In this document: positions 1 to 9,068 of the stretch, one piece after another
Layout of the letters: every line of letters begins with the position of its first letter
Position numbering within the stretch: position 1 is the stretch's first letter
Assembly (NCBI RefSeq): GCF_000472705.1
Contig: NZ_AXAE01000016.1
Coordinates: 1 to 64,000, forward strand
DNA length: 64,000 nt
Direction of reading: 5' to 3'
DNA from: Mesorhizobium erdmanii USDA 3471
GTDB taxonomy: Bacteria; Pseudomonadota; Alphaproteobacteria; Rhizobiales; Rhizobiaceae
Translations under genes and position numbers: made by a program
The notes under the pieces: model-generated
Database searches by the model: none
The model's input: only the letters and a program-made list of their open reading frames with translations
Told to the model about the DNA's origin: nothing

Positions 1-84
1 GTGGTAGGGTGCAATGGTGAGCATCAGCGCCGTCGATGCACGCAGCGTGAGCCAGACGAATCTATTGAAGGAAATCTTGGTCAT
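1..84 (-). CDS. N-terminus of a small exported or membrane protein, cut by the window edge
   Basis: Only the first 28 codons are visible. They start at an ATG with a strong GGAGG ribosome binding site 5-10 bases upstream. The peptide begins MTKIS and continues with a basic-then-hydrophobic stretch, which looks like a signal peptide or first membrane segment. It follows a 36-residue protein gene after 23 bases on the same strand, so the two are probably co-transcribed leftwards out of the window. The function cannot be judged from this fragment. Confidence 0.6.
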   Translation of the reverse strand, partial: MTKISFNRFVWLTLRASTALMLTIAPYH

Positions 85-107
85 CTTATCCTCCTCGTGG
101 AGTGCTG

Positions 108-218
108 TTAGGAAACCAGTTCGGCCGAAGGTGTCGCGGCCGTGCAGCAGGTGCCGGCAGCCAGAACAGCTCCGGCGAAGATGCCCGCGAAGGCGGCTGG
201 AATGAGAGTGCGATACAT
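108..218 (-). CDS. 36-residue secreted or membrane-anchored small protein with a Cys pair
   Basis: This is a short frame from ATG to TAA with a GGAGACC ribosome binding site just upstream. The product starts MYRTL, has a hydrophobic segment at about residues 7-21, then an adjacent Cys-Cys pair at residues 24-25 and a short polar tail ending LVS. It may be a lipoprotein-like or signal-anchored peptide. Its stop lies 23 bases before the start of the next gene on the same strand. I do not recognise the family. The ribosome binding site and operon-like spacing are the main support. Confidence 0.5.
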   Translation of the reverse strand: MYRTLIPAAFAGIFAGAVLAAGTCCTAATPSAELVS

Positions 219-793
219 GAGGTCTCCATTCGGGTGGTTGGGGACGTGGCAATACGATTGGTATTTCAACCTGTAGGCCACAACGGCTTGCGACCGTCAC
301 GGTACGGGATAGCGAATCCAACCTGACAACGGGGCTGACAGCCAATTTCGGGTGCCGTCGGGCTAGCCGGTAACGACTTTCGACCACAGGCATGCCCATT
401 TCAGACGCCCAGGTTTGCGTAACTTCGGATTTTCACATGATCGGCGCATGAAATGTCTGCTTGCGGGCAAGGTTCAAGCTCGCCTGTACGGCTGACAAGA
501 GGCGCATTCCTGATAGGCAATTTCGGGGCCGAAACCGGCCTGTCTGGTGTTGGCCGTGTTAGGCAGACATCTGCCATTCCGCGTTCGACCCCATATTGGT
601 CATTCGGCGGTCGAACAGATGCACCCAAAACCGGCCATTCGGACTAGCCAGGTCGCTGCGTGATGTTCGCCAAACGTAGTTCGCTCCGATATCGGCATAC
701 GCCCTAACCGTCGCATTAGCGATTAATCTCAGCCTACGCAGAGTCATGCGGCGGAATTCTCAGAAGCCAAGGCGGTCAGGAAACCACTCCAGC
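219..793. other. Gene-free stretch
   Basis: I see no convincing gene on either strand. The short frames present have neither a ribosome binding site nor a recognisable domain. The stretch must hold the promoter of the small leftward genes. It contains a motif (AAACCGGCCATTC near 630) that recurs near 8040 in another gene-free stretch, probably degraded repeat material. Confidence 0.6.
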
Positions 794-2218
794 TTAGAAA
801 GTCGCCTTTTGCAATTCCGTGGCTGCGCGATGTCCCGACCTGACAGCGCCCTCTATCCATGCCGAATATTCCGAAGTGTGCTCGCCCGCAAAGTAGATGC
901 GACCCTCAGACGAGGCGATATTGCCTTGCCAGCGGAAGAGATCACCGGGCTGCGGAATGCCATAGGCGCCGCCAGCCCAGGGATCGTCCTGCCACGAATA
1001 GCTGGCGGATGCCTGTACATGACCGCCTGCGCCCGGAAAGACTTTTTCAATGGACTCCATTGCCCATTGGGCCCGGGCAGCTTCGTCCATGGCGTCCATT
1101 TCGGCAGCCCTTTCACCTTGCTGATATAGCTGCAGTATCCCGCTGCCATCGTCGCTGGACCAACGAGGGCTCCAGATTTCTGCACCGGTATCGAGCTGGG
1201 CAAACCCGCTCAACTGTTCGGCCTCCCAGAAACGGGCTGACATCTTGAATGCCACCTTGGTCGCCTTGGTGTAGCGAAATCCGGCCAGAATCTGCTGCTT
1301 GGCCGGACTCAGCGCGGGCTCGAACTGCACCTTATTCAAAATTGAGTATGGGATGGTACAGATGACCGCATCTGCGCTCATCATGGTCCTTTGTCCGGCC
1401 CGTTCAATGGCGATCTCGATGCGGTCGGCGAACTGCGTCACGGCCCGGACTGGTGAGCTGAGCAGGATGGGGCCGCGCAGGCGAGCGGCGACCGCAGCGG
1501 GAAGCCGGTCATTGCCGCCCTCGATAACGGCCAAACTTTCTCGATCATAGGTCGCAAGGACACGGGAGAGCATCAGGGGCGAAATGGAGGTCGGAAAGGC
1601 GCCCAGGGTCAGCAGCTTGATCGCGGCTTGGGACAAACCTTGGGTGGCGAGGTGATCGATGATGTTGAGACGGTCAAGGTGCGCCAGCGTACTTGGCGGC
1701 CAGGCGGGCGTATCGATAACCTCCGCTGCCAGCAGTTTTTCAACGTTTTCCAGGAGATGCGTGTTTACCAGACCCGCAAATCCCAGGGCCTTCTCGTCGG
1801 GCGGCAGATCGACCGTCGTCGACAAGTCCGTCGTAGCGTCGATGACCCACCGTTTGCCGTCGATCAGGGCGACATTATTAAGACCGGTCGGATAGAGCGG
1901 CCTGGTGGCGAGCCCCATCTGCTCTATGTAGTCCCAGGTCCAGCGATGTGAGCGGGGAATTCGACCCGCGCCGGCCTCCGCCATGGGTGCGCCGTCACGC
2001 GCGCGTTGCGTGTGAACCCGACCGCCGATCCGTTGCCGGGCCTCGACAATCTGGACATGGTGGCCGGCGCGCTCAAGCTCGAGTGCCGCAACCAGGCCAC
2101 TCATACCGGCACCGACGACAATGACCGTCTTGGGGTCCGTTGTCAGGGCTAACCTTGGCGGTACCGCTGGCATGGCTTGTCCATCTCGTTCAGGCCTTCG
2201 TTGTGCATCGCTCACCAT
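794..2218 (-). CDS. Flavin monoamine oxidase family protein (FAD-dependent amine oxidase)
   Basis: A 474-residue protein, normal length for bacterial FAD amine oxidases, which oxidatively deaminate amines to aldehyde, ammonia and hydrogen peroxide. The dinucleotide-binding signature VVGAGMSGLVAA lies at about residues 34-45, followed by a Glu-Ala-Arg and the conserved GGRVHT segment. The C-terminal FAD motif (YFAGEHTSEYSAWIEGAVRSG) is present near residue 445. There is no signal peptide, so it is probably cytoplasmic. Its ATG overlaps the end of the upstream SDR gene by 7 bases, indicating one transcript. The divergent Lrp-type gene is the likely regulator. The substrate cannot be read from the sequence. 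Confidence 0.85.
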   Translation of the reverse strand: MVSDAQRRPERDGQAMPAVPPRLALTTDPKTVIVVGAGMSGLVAALELERAGHHVQIVEARQRIGGRVHTQRARDGAPMAEAGAGRIPRSHRWTWDYIEQMGLATRPLYPTGLNNVALIDGKRWVIDATTDLSTTVDLPPDEKALGFAGLVNTHLLENVEKLLAAEVIDTPAWPPSTLAHLDRLNIIDHLATQGLSQAAIKLLTLGAFPTSISPLMLSRVLATYDRESLAVIEGGNDRLPAAVAARLRGPILLSSPVRAVTQFADRIEIAIERAGQRTMMSADAVICTIPYSILNKVQFEPALSPAKQQILAGFRYTKATKVAFKMSARFWEAEQLSGFAQLDTGAEIWSPRWSSDDGSGILQLYQQGERAAEMDAMDEAARAQWAMESIEKVFPGAGGHVQASASYSWQDDPWAGGAYGIPQPGDLFRWQGNIASSEGRIYFAGEHTSEYSAWIEGAVRSGHRAATELQKATF

Positions 2219-2985
2219 GGCAGGCGATCATCGCCAAAAAAGAAGCCCCCGGTCGGACCGTCTGCGGCAAGGCTGGCAAAATGAACGGCAATTTCGGCGC
2301 CTTCCTCCACGCTCATATCCGCCGCATCACCACCCATGTCGGTTCGCAGCCAACCGGGATGAATCGCGTTTGTTTTGATGGATGTTCCGCGCAGCTCTTC
2401 TGCCAGAAGAATGGTGAAGGCATTTAGCGCTGCCTTTGACCCGTTGTAACCAAGAGTACGGTTGAGATAGACCGGCGAGGCCGGGTCGGACATATGCGAC
2501 AGCGACCCCCTGATGCTCGACACATTGACGATCCGGCCTGCCTCCGAGCGCCTGATGAGCGGGAGCAGGGTTTGGGTCAGAAACACCGGGGCAAAATAAT
2601 TGACCTCGAAGATATCTCGCACTGTCGCGGGGCGGGCGCTGCTTGGCGGCTGATCCGGAGCCATGACGCTTTCGCCACCGTCAACCAGAACACCGGCATT
2701 GTTGATCAGGATATCGAGCCGGCCATGCTGGCTTTCGATGGCGGCGTAGGCCGCGTGGTGATCAGCTGTGCTTGTCACTTCAAGTTTCAAGGCCGAGACA
2801 TCGAGGCCTTGCGCAACCAGCCCCTGTGCGGCTGCTTTAGCCCTGGCTAGGTCACGTGCCGCGATAATCACATGAGCGCCCTTGCTCGCGAGTTGGCGGC
2901 TGGTCTCCAGCCCAAGCCCACGGGCCCCGCCTGTCACCAAGGCGACATTGCCCACCAGAGATTTGACTTCAAAGACCTTAGGCAT
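2212..2985 (-). CDS. Short-chain dehydrogenase/reductase (SDR)
   Basis: A 257-residue classical SDR. It has the TGGARGLG nucleotide-binding motif near residue 17, the NNAG motif, the catalytic Ser in VNVSS and the YxxxK pair in YNGSK. I chose the ATG at 2985 (MPKVFEV) because it gives the usual SDR length and lies just downstream of a purine-rich AGAGAAAG stretch. A longer frame would run through the promoter shared with the divergent Lrp gene. It is the first gene of a two-gene unit with the amine oxidase, so it may act on the carbonyl product of that oxidase; that link is an inference. Confidence 0.85.
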   Translation of the reverse strand: MPKVFEVKSLVGNVALVTGGARGLGLETSRQLASKGAHVIIAARDLARAKAAAQGLVAQGLDVSALKLEVTSTADHHAAYAAIESQHGRLDILINNAGVLVDGGESVMAPDQPPSSARPATVRDIFEVNYFAPVFLTQTLLPLIRRSEAGRIVNVSSIRGSLSHMSDPASPVYLNRTLGYNGSKAALNAFTILLAEELRGTSIKTNAIHPGWLRTDMGGDAADMSVEEGAEIAVHFASLAADGPTGGFFFGDDRLPW

Positions 2986-3067
2986 GGGCGCTTTCTCTAT
3001 GTTTGCGTACTCAACCCTTTTTAGCGCGCCACAGCGTAGCAAAGGTGCTAAAGATGAAAGAGATGAA

Positions 3068-3107
3068 GCCAATATTTGGCATCATTGGTATTTTTCAGAC
3101 CGAAAAA
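3068..3107. promoter_or_regulatory. Two inverted repeats between the SDR and Lrp genes
   Basis: Two small palindromes lie in the divergent intergenic region: GCCAA-TAT-TTGGC at 3068-3080 and TTTTTC-N5-GAAAAA at 3091-3107, the latter touching the Lrp start codon. Lrp/AsnC regulators commonly control a divergent neighbour and themselves, so these are candidate operators. Binding is inferred, not shown. Confidence 0.4.
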
Positions 3108-3613
3108 TGGACACTTTGACCAGAATGCCCTTGGATCCGATCGACATAACAATTTTGCGAGAGGTACAAAACGACGCTCGCATCGCCAACATTACTCTTG
3201 CCGATCGCGTCGGGCTCTCGCCCTCCCCATGCTCGCGACGCGTGAAGCTGCTTGAAGAGGGAGGCGTTATCGAAGGCTACCGTGCCATCCTCAACCGTCC
3301 CGCCGTTGGACTAGGTCTCACGGTCTTTGCTGGGGTGCGCGTCGAACGTCACGCGCAAGACCACGCCGACGCCTTTGTAGAGGCCGTCCTCTCAATGCCC
3401 GAGGTAGTCGCGTGCCATTTGATCTCGGGCGACGTCGATTTCCTGATCGAAGTCGTCGTCCCTGACATGGCGACCTATGAGTCCACCATCCTGCGACAGC
3501 TCCTCGCACTGAAAGCTATCCGCGACATCCGCTCAAGCTTTGCCATGCGCAGCTACAAGGCTGACGGCGCATTGCCGCTTTCCCCCATCAGGGTCGCCAC
3601 AAGGACGCCTTAA
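3107..3613 (+). CDS. Lrp/AsnC family transcriptional regulator
   Basis: A 168-residue protein with an N-terminal winged helix-turn-helix (LDPIDITIL through the LSPSPCSRRVKLLEE recognition region) and a C-terminal RAM/AsnC ligand-binding domain (VVACHLISGDVDFLIEV). This is the usual length for the family. The start at 3107 (MDTLTRMPLD) places the DNA-binding domain at the N-terminus; longer upstream readings run into the neighbouring gene. It is divergent from the SDR/amine oxidase pair, so a role in sensing an amino acid or amine and controlling that pair is likely. Members of this family usually form dimers to octamers. Confidence 0.88.
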   Translation: MDTLTRMPLDPIDITILREVQNDARIANITLADRVGLSPSPCSRRVKLLEEGGVIEGYRAILNRPAVGLGLTVFAGVRVERHAQDHADAFVEAVLSMPEVVACHLISGDVDFLIEVVVPDMATYESTILRQLLALKAIRDIRSSFAMRSYKADGALPLSPIRVATRTP

Positions 3614-3698
3614 GGCGGTCGCAAAACGCCGCTCAGAGTTGCTTGCTCCGGCGGCGCTTGATCGGCGCTCTCCCGGACAAAGAGATCGGCTTGCCAGC

Positions 3699-4112
3699 TC
3701 AGCCCTCAAGATGGTTTTTGAAGCGAAGCGTGTCAAAATACTCAGTGAAGTGGATAATCAGGCCATCCCTGGCCTCGACCCGGACGATGTAGATCTGGTC
3801 AAATGACCTGCCGTTTGCACTCATTTTGCCGGTGGCCGCATATTCGGCGACAACCGCATCACGGCCGGCCACCGTGTGGACTGTCACGTCGCCGATTTTG
3901 AGGTCGTTGATTAGCGACATGAACCAGGTCATGCCGCCAAGGATCGCTTCGCGCCCATCGCGCCTGGTAGGCGCATCAAAGGTACCCGCATAAGGCAGTT
4001 CGAAAACGGCGTCTTCGGCGAATAATGCCACCCATGTGTCGAGGTCGCGTGGGAGCAGTTCGAGCGAACGCAGCAGAAGTTCTTCAGCGTTCAGGATCTT
4101 TACGTCGTTCAT
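3699..4112 (-). CDS. SnoaL-like / NTF2-fold protein
   Basis: A 137-residue protein that fits the NTF2-like superfamily (SnoaL-like polyketide cyclase or ketosteroid isomerase-like fold): an N-terminal helix pair (LLPRDLDTWVALFAEDAVFE), the conserved P-Y-A-G segment, and a C-terminal beta-rich part ending TEYFDTLRFKN. An AGGACC ribosome binding site precedes the ATG. It lies downstream of a LysR gene on the same strand, 136 bases away. Members have varied enzymatic or binding roles, so no reaction can be assigned. Confidence 0.75.
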   Translation of the reverse strand: MNDVKILNAEELLLRSLELLPRDLDTWVALFAEDAVFELPYAGTFDAPTRRDGREAILGGMTWFMSLINDLKIGDVTVHTVAGRDAVVAEYAATGKMSANGRSFDQIYIVRVEARDGLIIHFTEYFDTLRFKNHLEG

Positions 4113-4248
4113 GGCAGGGTCCTTTCGATCGTTTGCCAGATCGAAATGGCCCGGCCCCGCCGCAATGTTTAGAGAGATAATCTGGAAACACTGCTCATCT
4201 CCATGGATAATGCTGCCTCAGATTGCCTTCCGAATGTGCGAAAATCGA

Positions 4249-5172
4249 TTAATCGCCGGCAGCCGATGCTCGCCGTACATCCACACGTGCGAAAACATGG
4301 GCGGCCCATTCGACAAACACGCGCAGTTTCGCATTGAGATGGCGGTTCGATGGATAGACGACGTACAGCGGGTGGTATTCGCGCGTCCAGGCATCGAGGA
4401 GCAGAACCAGCCGCCCGTCATCCAGATAGGGTTGCGCGGCAAAGCGGAAAGTTTGGCCGATTCCAAGACCTGAAAGCAGCGCCGTCAAATGCGCCGTGCT
4501 TTCATTCACCGCGACACTGGAACGGTGCCCTTCGATCTTGTCCAACCCTTGCTCGAAAAACAGCGGAAAGGCTTTGCCAGTCAACGCGGAAAAGTAGCTC
4601 AGGAGCTGATGGCCCGTTTCCAGTTCGCCCGGATGCAAGGGAACGGAGTGCTGCGCAAGGTAGTCAGGCGAAGCGCAGGTCACATATTCGAGTTCACAGA
4701 TGCGCCGGCCGATCAGGGAACTATCATTGAGCGCGCCGCCGCGAATGACGCAGTCGACGGCGTCGCTGACAAGGTCAACTGGCCGGTCATTCACACCGAG
4801 ATAGACTTCGATGTCTGGATAGCGACGCCGAAAATCGGGCAAAGCAGGAATAAGTATCAGATTGGCAAGCAAAGAACCGATGTCGACTCGCAATTTACCC
4901 TGGGGTTGCGCTTTGGTCCGCCGCGCCGTCTGGTCCATGTCGGACAGTTCGTCAAGCAGGCGAAGGGCGCGCTCATAATACTCGGCGCCATCGGGCGTGA
5001 CTGTGACCGACCTCGTCGTGCGCTGGATCAACTTGGTATCGAGATGGTCCTCGAGATCGGCAATGAGTTTGCTAACCGTGGACCGCGGAAGACCCAGCAG
5101 GTCGGCAGCCTTTGCGAACGTTCCCGACTCAGCGATCCGAACAAATGTGCGCATCGCAAGAAGCTGATTCAT
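4249..5172 (-). CDS. LysR family transcriptional regulator
   Basis: A 307-residue regulator. It has an N-terminal winged helix (MRTFVRIAESGTFAKAADLL, then the recognition helix of LPRSTVSKLIADLE) and a LysR substrate-binding domain over the remaining two thirds. It resembles the large group of LysR proteins that act on a divergent neighbour. I chose the ATG at 5172 (MNQLLAM), which has GAGG at the correct distance; ten more codons upstream have no support. The divergent SnoaL-like gene at 5293 is the likeliest target. Confidence 0.88.
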   Translation of the reverse strand: MNQLLAMRTFVRIAESGTFAKAADLLGLPRSTVSKLIADLEDHLDTKLIQRTTRSVTVTPDGAEYYERALRLLDELSDMDQTARRTKAQPQGKLRVDIGSLLANLILIPALPDFRRRYPDIEVYLGVNDRPVDLVSDAVDCVIRGGALNDSSLIGRRICELEYVTCASPDYLAQHSVPLHPGELETGHQLLSYFSALTGKAFPLFFEQGLDKIEGHRSSVAVNESTAHLTALLSGLGIGQTFRFAAQPYLDDGRLVLLLDAWTREYHPLYVVYPSNRHLNAKLRVFVEWAAHVFARVDVRRASAAGD

Positions 5173-5292
5173 CGACCTCACCCAACCACGATTATCCAAC
5201 ACTGTGAATTATCAAAACATATTTTGCATCTTTGTACAAACTCCTGGGGGCCTATCTCAGTGTCATTGCCTAACCAATGGAAGGACACGCTG

Positions 5293-5673
5293 ATGAAAAA
5301 CGCTACCCAACTTCTCCAAGACTATCTCGCGAATATCCAGGATCCTGCCGCTGCGGCGAGCCTCTTCGCGGACGACGGCATACTGGAACTGCCGACGATC
5401 GATGCCCGTGCCCAAGGCCCGGAAGCCATCGAAAAGTTCATCGCCGGCCTCCTCGTCAGAGTTCCCGAGTTCAGGTTCAAGAACATCGATATCTCGATCA
5501 ACACCGAAGAGCAGGCATTTGGTGAATATCAGGTCGAGGCTGCCGTGCCCTCAACAGGTAAGACCTACAAGCAGACCTACGCTGGCCGGCTCGTCGCCAA
5601 AGACGGGAAGATACAGCTCCTGCGTGAAGCACTGGATACGCTCGCAGCATCGCAGGCGTTCAGCAAGGATTGA
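5293..5673 (+). CDS. SnoaL-like / NTF2-fold protein
   Basis: A 126-residue single-domain NTF2-like protein: N-terminal helices (LLQDYLANIQDPAAAASLFADDGILELP), a G-x-E-A-I segment, then strands ending in a short alpha tail. A strong GGAAGGA ribosome binding site precedes the ATG. It is divergent from the LysR gene across a 120-base AT-richer gap and is thus its probable target. A second SnoaL-like gene lies on the other side of the same regulator. The substrate is unknown. Confidence 0.78.
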   Translation: MKNATQLLQDYLANIQDPAAAASLFADDGILELPTIDARAQGPEAIEKFIAGLLVRVPEFRFKNIDISINTEEQAFGEYQVEAAVPSTGKTYKQTYAGRLVAKDGKIQLLREALDTLAASQAFSKD

Positions 5674-5682
5674 GAGCGCCGA

Positions 5683-5715
5683 GGCGGGCGAGGTCACATA
5701 TGTGTCTTGCCCGCC
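5683..5715. terminator. 33-base near-perfect palindrome after the SnoaL-like gene
   Basis: A stem GGCGGGC...GCCCGCC closes on an inner CACATATGTG palindrome just 10 bases after the SnoaL-like stop. There is no T-run on either side, so it is either a weak or factor-assisted terminator or an mRNA-stabilising hairpin. Confidence 0.4.
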
Positions 5716-5962
5716 GACAGCCGTGCGCTGCGGCTCCGACGAGCTTCGAATGCGGTAGCTATTGGGAAGCGCTAGAAAAACTGGATGACCGGGATGGGGC
5801 GCCTGCCGACTGGCGGCAACCGACCCCCTTCTTAGACTTTTCAGAGCCCTCCGCACGTCTCCGAAAGCTGCTGTTCCGAGAGGGCCGATCTGTCGGCGCT
5901 GAGGGGCCCAGAAGTGAACGTACAGGTCGCGCTCGCGCCTCCCGCAATGCCGACGCCGCACG

Positions 5963-6859
5963 TTAGTCGCGCAACGTTAACCATACCCCAATCAGCGTCA
6001 CCGCCAAGCCGATAAACATTGCGGTGGTCAGTGGTTCCGAAAACAGCATCCAGGCCCAGAGCATGGTAAGCGGCGGGCTGAGGTAGATCGCGGCGCTCAC
6101 CTGCGCGACCGGGTAGAGACGCAGCATCGTATAGTAGACGGCATAGGCGAGGAATGTCCCAATGAGCACAAGCCAAACCATGCCGATTGCGAACTCGCGC
6201 GTCAGGGGCGGCTCCAAGCTGCCTTGGAACAGACCGCAGATGCCAAATAGGACCGCGCCGGTGAGCGAATGAATGCACAGGCTCTGGTGGACGGGCATGT
6301 TCAGGGATGCCTTGCCCCTGCGCAAAACGGACGTGACGGCAAACACCAGCATGGAACCGATGGTAAGCGCGTACGCCCAAAGAGGCGCTGTCCCGAAGCT
6401 GAGACTGTCGAAGGAAACGACCAGCACACCCGTCACGGCGATTGCGGTCCCCAACCATTGCCGTCCCGAAAGCCCTTCGCCCAGTAGCGGCTGCGACAAG
6501 GCCGCGATCGCCAGTGGCACAAGATCGGAGATCAGCGCGACGAGTCCTGTCGGCACCCTCTGCTCGATCGCCAACGCAAAACCGCCGGGATAGATAAAGA
6601 CGGCCATCACGCCGAACGCCATTTGCGGCAGAACGGCTGCCAAGCGCATTCTCGGCCCGAACGCCAAGGCGAAGGGAAGCAGGATAAGCCCCGACAGCAA
6701 GGTTCGCCAGAACAGAAGGATAGCCACGCTGGCCTCCTCACTCGCGTAGCGAATGCCGACGAAGCCGGAACTCCAGCCGATGATCAGCAATGTGGCCAGT
6801 ACGGGTAGAAGCAGAGGGGAACGCGGCGGTGGCACGTTGGCGGCGGGAAGGACGGTCAT
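5963..6859 (-). CDS. EamA/DMT family transporter
   Basis: A 298-residue integral membrane protein with about ten hydrophobic segments in two repeats, as expected for EamA drug/metabolite transporters of the inner membrane. Family features include the early WSSGFVGIRYA stretch and the P-P-L-T-M-L-W-A segment in the second half. I used the ATG at 6859 (MTVLPAAN), because upstream codons would add a long polar tail over the promoter. It is divergent from a LysR gene at 7027, a common arrangement for exporters of amino acids or toxic metabolites. The substrate is unknown. Confidence 0.85.
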   Translation of the reverse strand: MTVLPAANVPPPRSPLLLPVLATLLIIGWSSGFVGIRYASEEASVAILLFWRTLLSGLILLPFALAFGPRMRLAAVLPQMAFGVMAVFIYPGGFALAIEQRVPTGLVALISDLVPLAIAALSQPLLGEGLSGRQWLGTAIAVTGVLVVSFDSLSFGTAPLWAYALTIGSMLVFAVTSVLRRGKASLNMPVHQSLCIHSLTGAVLFGICGLFQGSLEPPLTREFAIGMVWLVLIGTFLAYAVYYTMLRLYPVAQVSAAIYLSPPLTMLWAWMLFSEPLTTAMFIGLAVTLIGVWLTLRD

Positions 6860-7026
6860 GGCAGTTCCGGAGGCAAGTTTCGGCCCACGGATAGGTGCTC
6901 GGTACGCCGCATGCACATGACAAATATCGATCCGGTCATGAAATTCCGCCCGCATCTGTCACTTTTTCTTGCCAGATTCCGGAGGCCGGCACATCATACC
7001 CCCCGACATGAGCTTGAGAGCGATGG

Positions 7027-7917
7027 ATGATCGAGACGAATAGCAGGCGCCTGGACATCGACGCATTGCGCGCCCTTCGGGCCATCAAGATACATGGAGG
7101 CGTTACCCGCGCTGCTGACGCACTCGGACTGTCGCAGTCTGCCGTCAGCCACAAGATCAAACGGATGGAGACCAGCCTTGGCTGCGAACTGCTGGACAGA
7201 CGGCCGGGCAGAGGCACGTTTACAAGGGATGGCGAAACGCTTCTCGCCTACGCCGGCAAGATTCTCGGCCTTCACGACGAGGCGCTTGTCAGCCTCGCGA
7301 AGTCAGATCTGGCGGGACGGATCCTGCTCGGTTTTACCGAGGATACGACTTGTTCGGACCTGTCACGAATCCTTGGTCGCTTCCGGCGCGTGCACCCGCA
7401 AGTAGCCGTCCGGACGAAGGTGCGCATGAGTTTGGTGCTCCGGTCCATGCTGGAGCGCGGAGAACTGGACGTTGCGATCATCCAGATCTTCGCTCATGAG
7501 GTCCGGCCGACGGATGTTGTGCTGTTCCGAGAAGCCTTGCACTGGGTAAAGTCCCGCGAACTGACCCTGGAGGATGGCGGTCCCCTACCATTCCTTTCGT
7601 TCGATGAAGATTGCTTCTATCGGCGCTGGGCAATCGACATCGGCCAGGACGGTGGCGCGGATCTGGATACCGTTTTCGAATGTTCCAGCGCGGCAGGTAT
7701 CATAGCGGCCGTGCAGGCTGGGCTTGGCGTCGCGCTTCTCAGCGACCGACACCTGCGTCCGGAGATGGAGATCATAAGCGAGGGCCTGCCGGCTCCGCCG
7801 CCCCTCGTCTATGTCGTGCGTCGGGCAAAGAAGGCGAGAAATACTGCACTGGAAAGCCTTGTAACGGAAGTTCAGGCTGAAATCAGGCGTTACGGGAGCC
7901 TGGCGCTAGCGAGTTGA
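7027..7917 (+). CDS. LysR family transcriptional regulator
   Basis: A 296-residue protein with the LysR helix-turn-helix (LRALRAIKIHGGVTRAADAL, recognition helix SQSAVSHKIKRME) and a substrate-binding domain. The start ATG at 7027 is the only in-frame ATG that gives the full DNA-binding domain. It is divergent from the EamA transporter with a gap of about 165 bases, so control of that exporter is likely. Confidence 0.87.
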   Translation: MIETNSRRLDIDALRALRAIKIHGGVTRAADALGLSQSAVSHKIKRMETSLGCELLDRRPGRGTFTRDGETLLAYAGKILGLHDEALVSLAKSDLAGRILLGFTEDTTCSDLSRILGRFRRVHPQVAVRTKVRMSLVLRSMLERGELDVAIIQIFAHEVRPTDVVLFREALHWVKSRELTLEDGGPLPFLSFDEDCFYRRWAIDIGQDGGADLDTVFECSSAAGIIAAVQAGLGVALLSDRHLRPEMEIISEGLPAPPPLVYVVRRAKKARNTALESLVTEVQAEIRRYGSLALAS

Positions 7918-8215
7918 GGCTGTCGTCAAAGCCTGGGTCAGCTCTCGGAAGACTTGGTAGGGCGTAAGGCAACCGTTGTGACGCGATTGCGGAGGAAGGT
8001 CGCTGCCTCGGAGAATGGCAGCTTTCGCACAGCACAAGCCCGAAACCGGCCATTCCGATTTCCACCCAATCATTGACATTTGTGCCCCTCAGACTGACTG
8101 CAGCTTGCGGGCATCTTCGATAGCGCCTGAATGGCTGGAATTGGGCGCGAAGCAGCCATCCATGACCAGGCGTTCAAGGGTCAGCTACGGTCAATTCTTC
8201 GCCTTCATCCATCTG
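7918..8215. other. Gene-free spacer between convergent units
   Basis: I see no gene, tRNA or clear terminator here. It includes AAACCGGCCATTC near 8040, shared with the gene-free stretch near 630. It lies between the stop of the LysR gene and the stop of the metallophosphoesterase gene. Confidence 0.5.
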
Positions 8216-8974
8216 CTATATCCTTACGACCAGCGCCTGATCAAATGCGGTGTTCTCGTCATCGTAGCCGCGCGGATTACAGAGAATGCGCGTGCTGCCG
8301 ACCTTGTAGTCACAGCTATCATGCGTGTGTCCATGGACCCAGAGCGCGGGCCGACCACTCTCGATCACTTCGGACAGGTCCGACGCAAAGGCGGCATTCA
8401 GCAGGTCGCCCTCAAATCTCGAAGGAATAGATTTCGCGTGCGGGAGGTGGTGGGTGACGACGACGGTCTCGATCGGATCGGCCTTCAGCGCGGCATCGAT
8501 GAACCGACGGGATTCCTGATGCATACGGAATGCTCTCTCGGGCACGAAACGTTGCCAAGGATCGCGTTGTTCCGCGATCAGCCTGAAGTCGTTCATGCGC
8601 TCGCGAGCATGGAACATTGCGACATGTGGGCGCCCCTCAATCCGGAAGTCGGTCCAGACCGTCGCGCCGACGAAGCGAACGCCGTCGATAACGACAGCGT
8701 CGTTCTCCAGGAAATGAACGCCCGCGAACTGCGCAGCCGCGGCGCGCCCGTCTTCCAGCCCCTCTTTGATCGAACCCTTATAGAATTCGTGGTTGCCCGC
8801 GACATAGATGCACGTCATCGCCGGAGCGATGTTTTTGCCCAACCAGTGAACGCCGTTGGCGGGGGCGCGGCAAAGATCTCCCGCGACGACGCAGACGTCT
8901 GCATCCGGGATCGTCAGCGGCTGCCGCAGATCGGCAAATTCAAGATGCAAGTCAGAGAACAGCCAGATTTTCAT
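8216..8974 (-). CDS. Calcineurin-like metallophosphoesterase
   Basis: A 252-residue protein with all the metal-binding blocks of the family in order: DLH (residues 8-10), AGDL (31-34), GNHE (60-63), the THH motif near 172 and GHTH near 215. These coordinate two metal ions for phosphodiester or phosphomonoester hydrolysis. It is cytoplasmic, without a signal peptide. It is the last gene of the minus-strand series that holds a Lon-like AAA+ ATPase and an M41 peptidase, 94 bases after the peptidase. Whether it belongs functionally to that unit or is a passenger is open; the substrate could be nucleic acid, nucleotide or phosphoprotein. Confidence 0.85.
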   Translation of the reverse strand: MKIWLFSDLHLEFADLRQPLTIPDADVCVVAGDLCRAPANGVHWLGKNIAPAMTCIYVAGNHEFYKGSIKEGLEDGRAAAAQFAGVHFLENDAVVIDGVRFVGATVWTDFRIEGRPHVAMFHARERMNDFRLIAEQRDPWQRFVPERAFRMHQESRRFIDAALKADPIETVVVTHHLPHAKSIPSRFEGDLLNAAFASDLSEVIESGRPALWVHGHTHDSCDYKVGSTRILCNPRGYDDENTAFDQALVVRI

Positions 8975-9068
8975 AGGATCGAAGCCTTGATTTCATTCAT
9001 GCGGGCGCGCCAAAGCTCCACGACTCCTGGACTCGTCAACGCGCGGTGTTTTGCAACCGTTTGTCGGA

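Noticed and set aside
401..747. Several overlapping short frames
   Set aside because: None has a ribosome binding site or a protein-like composition.
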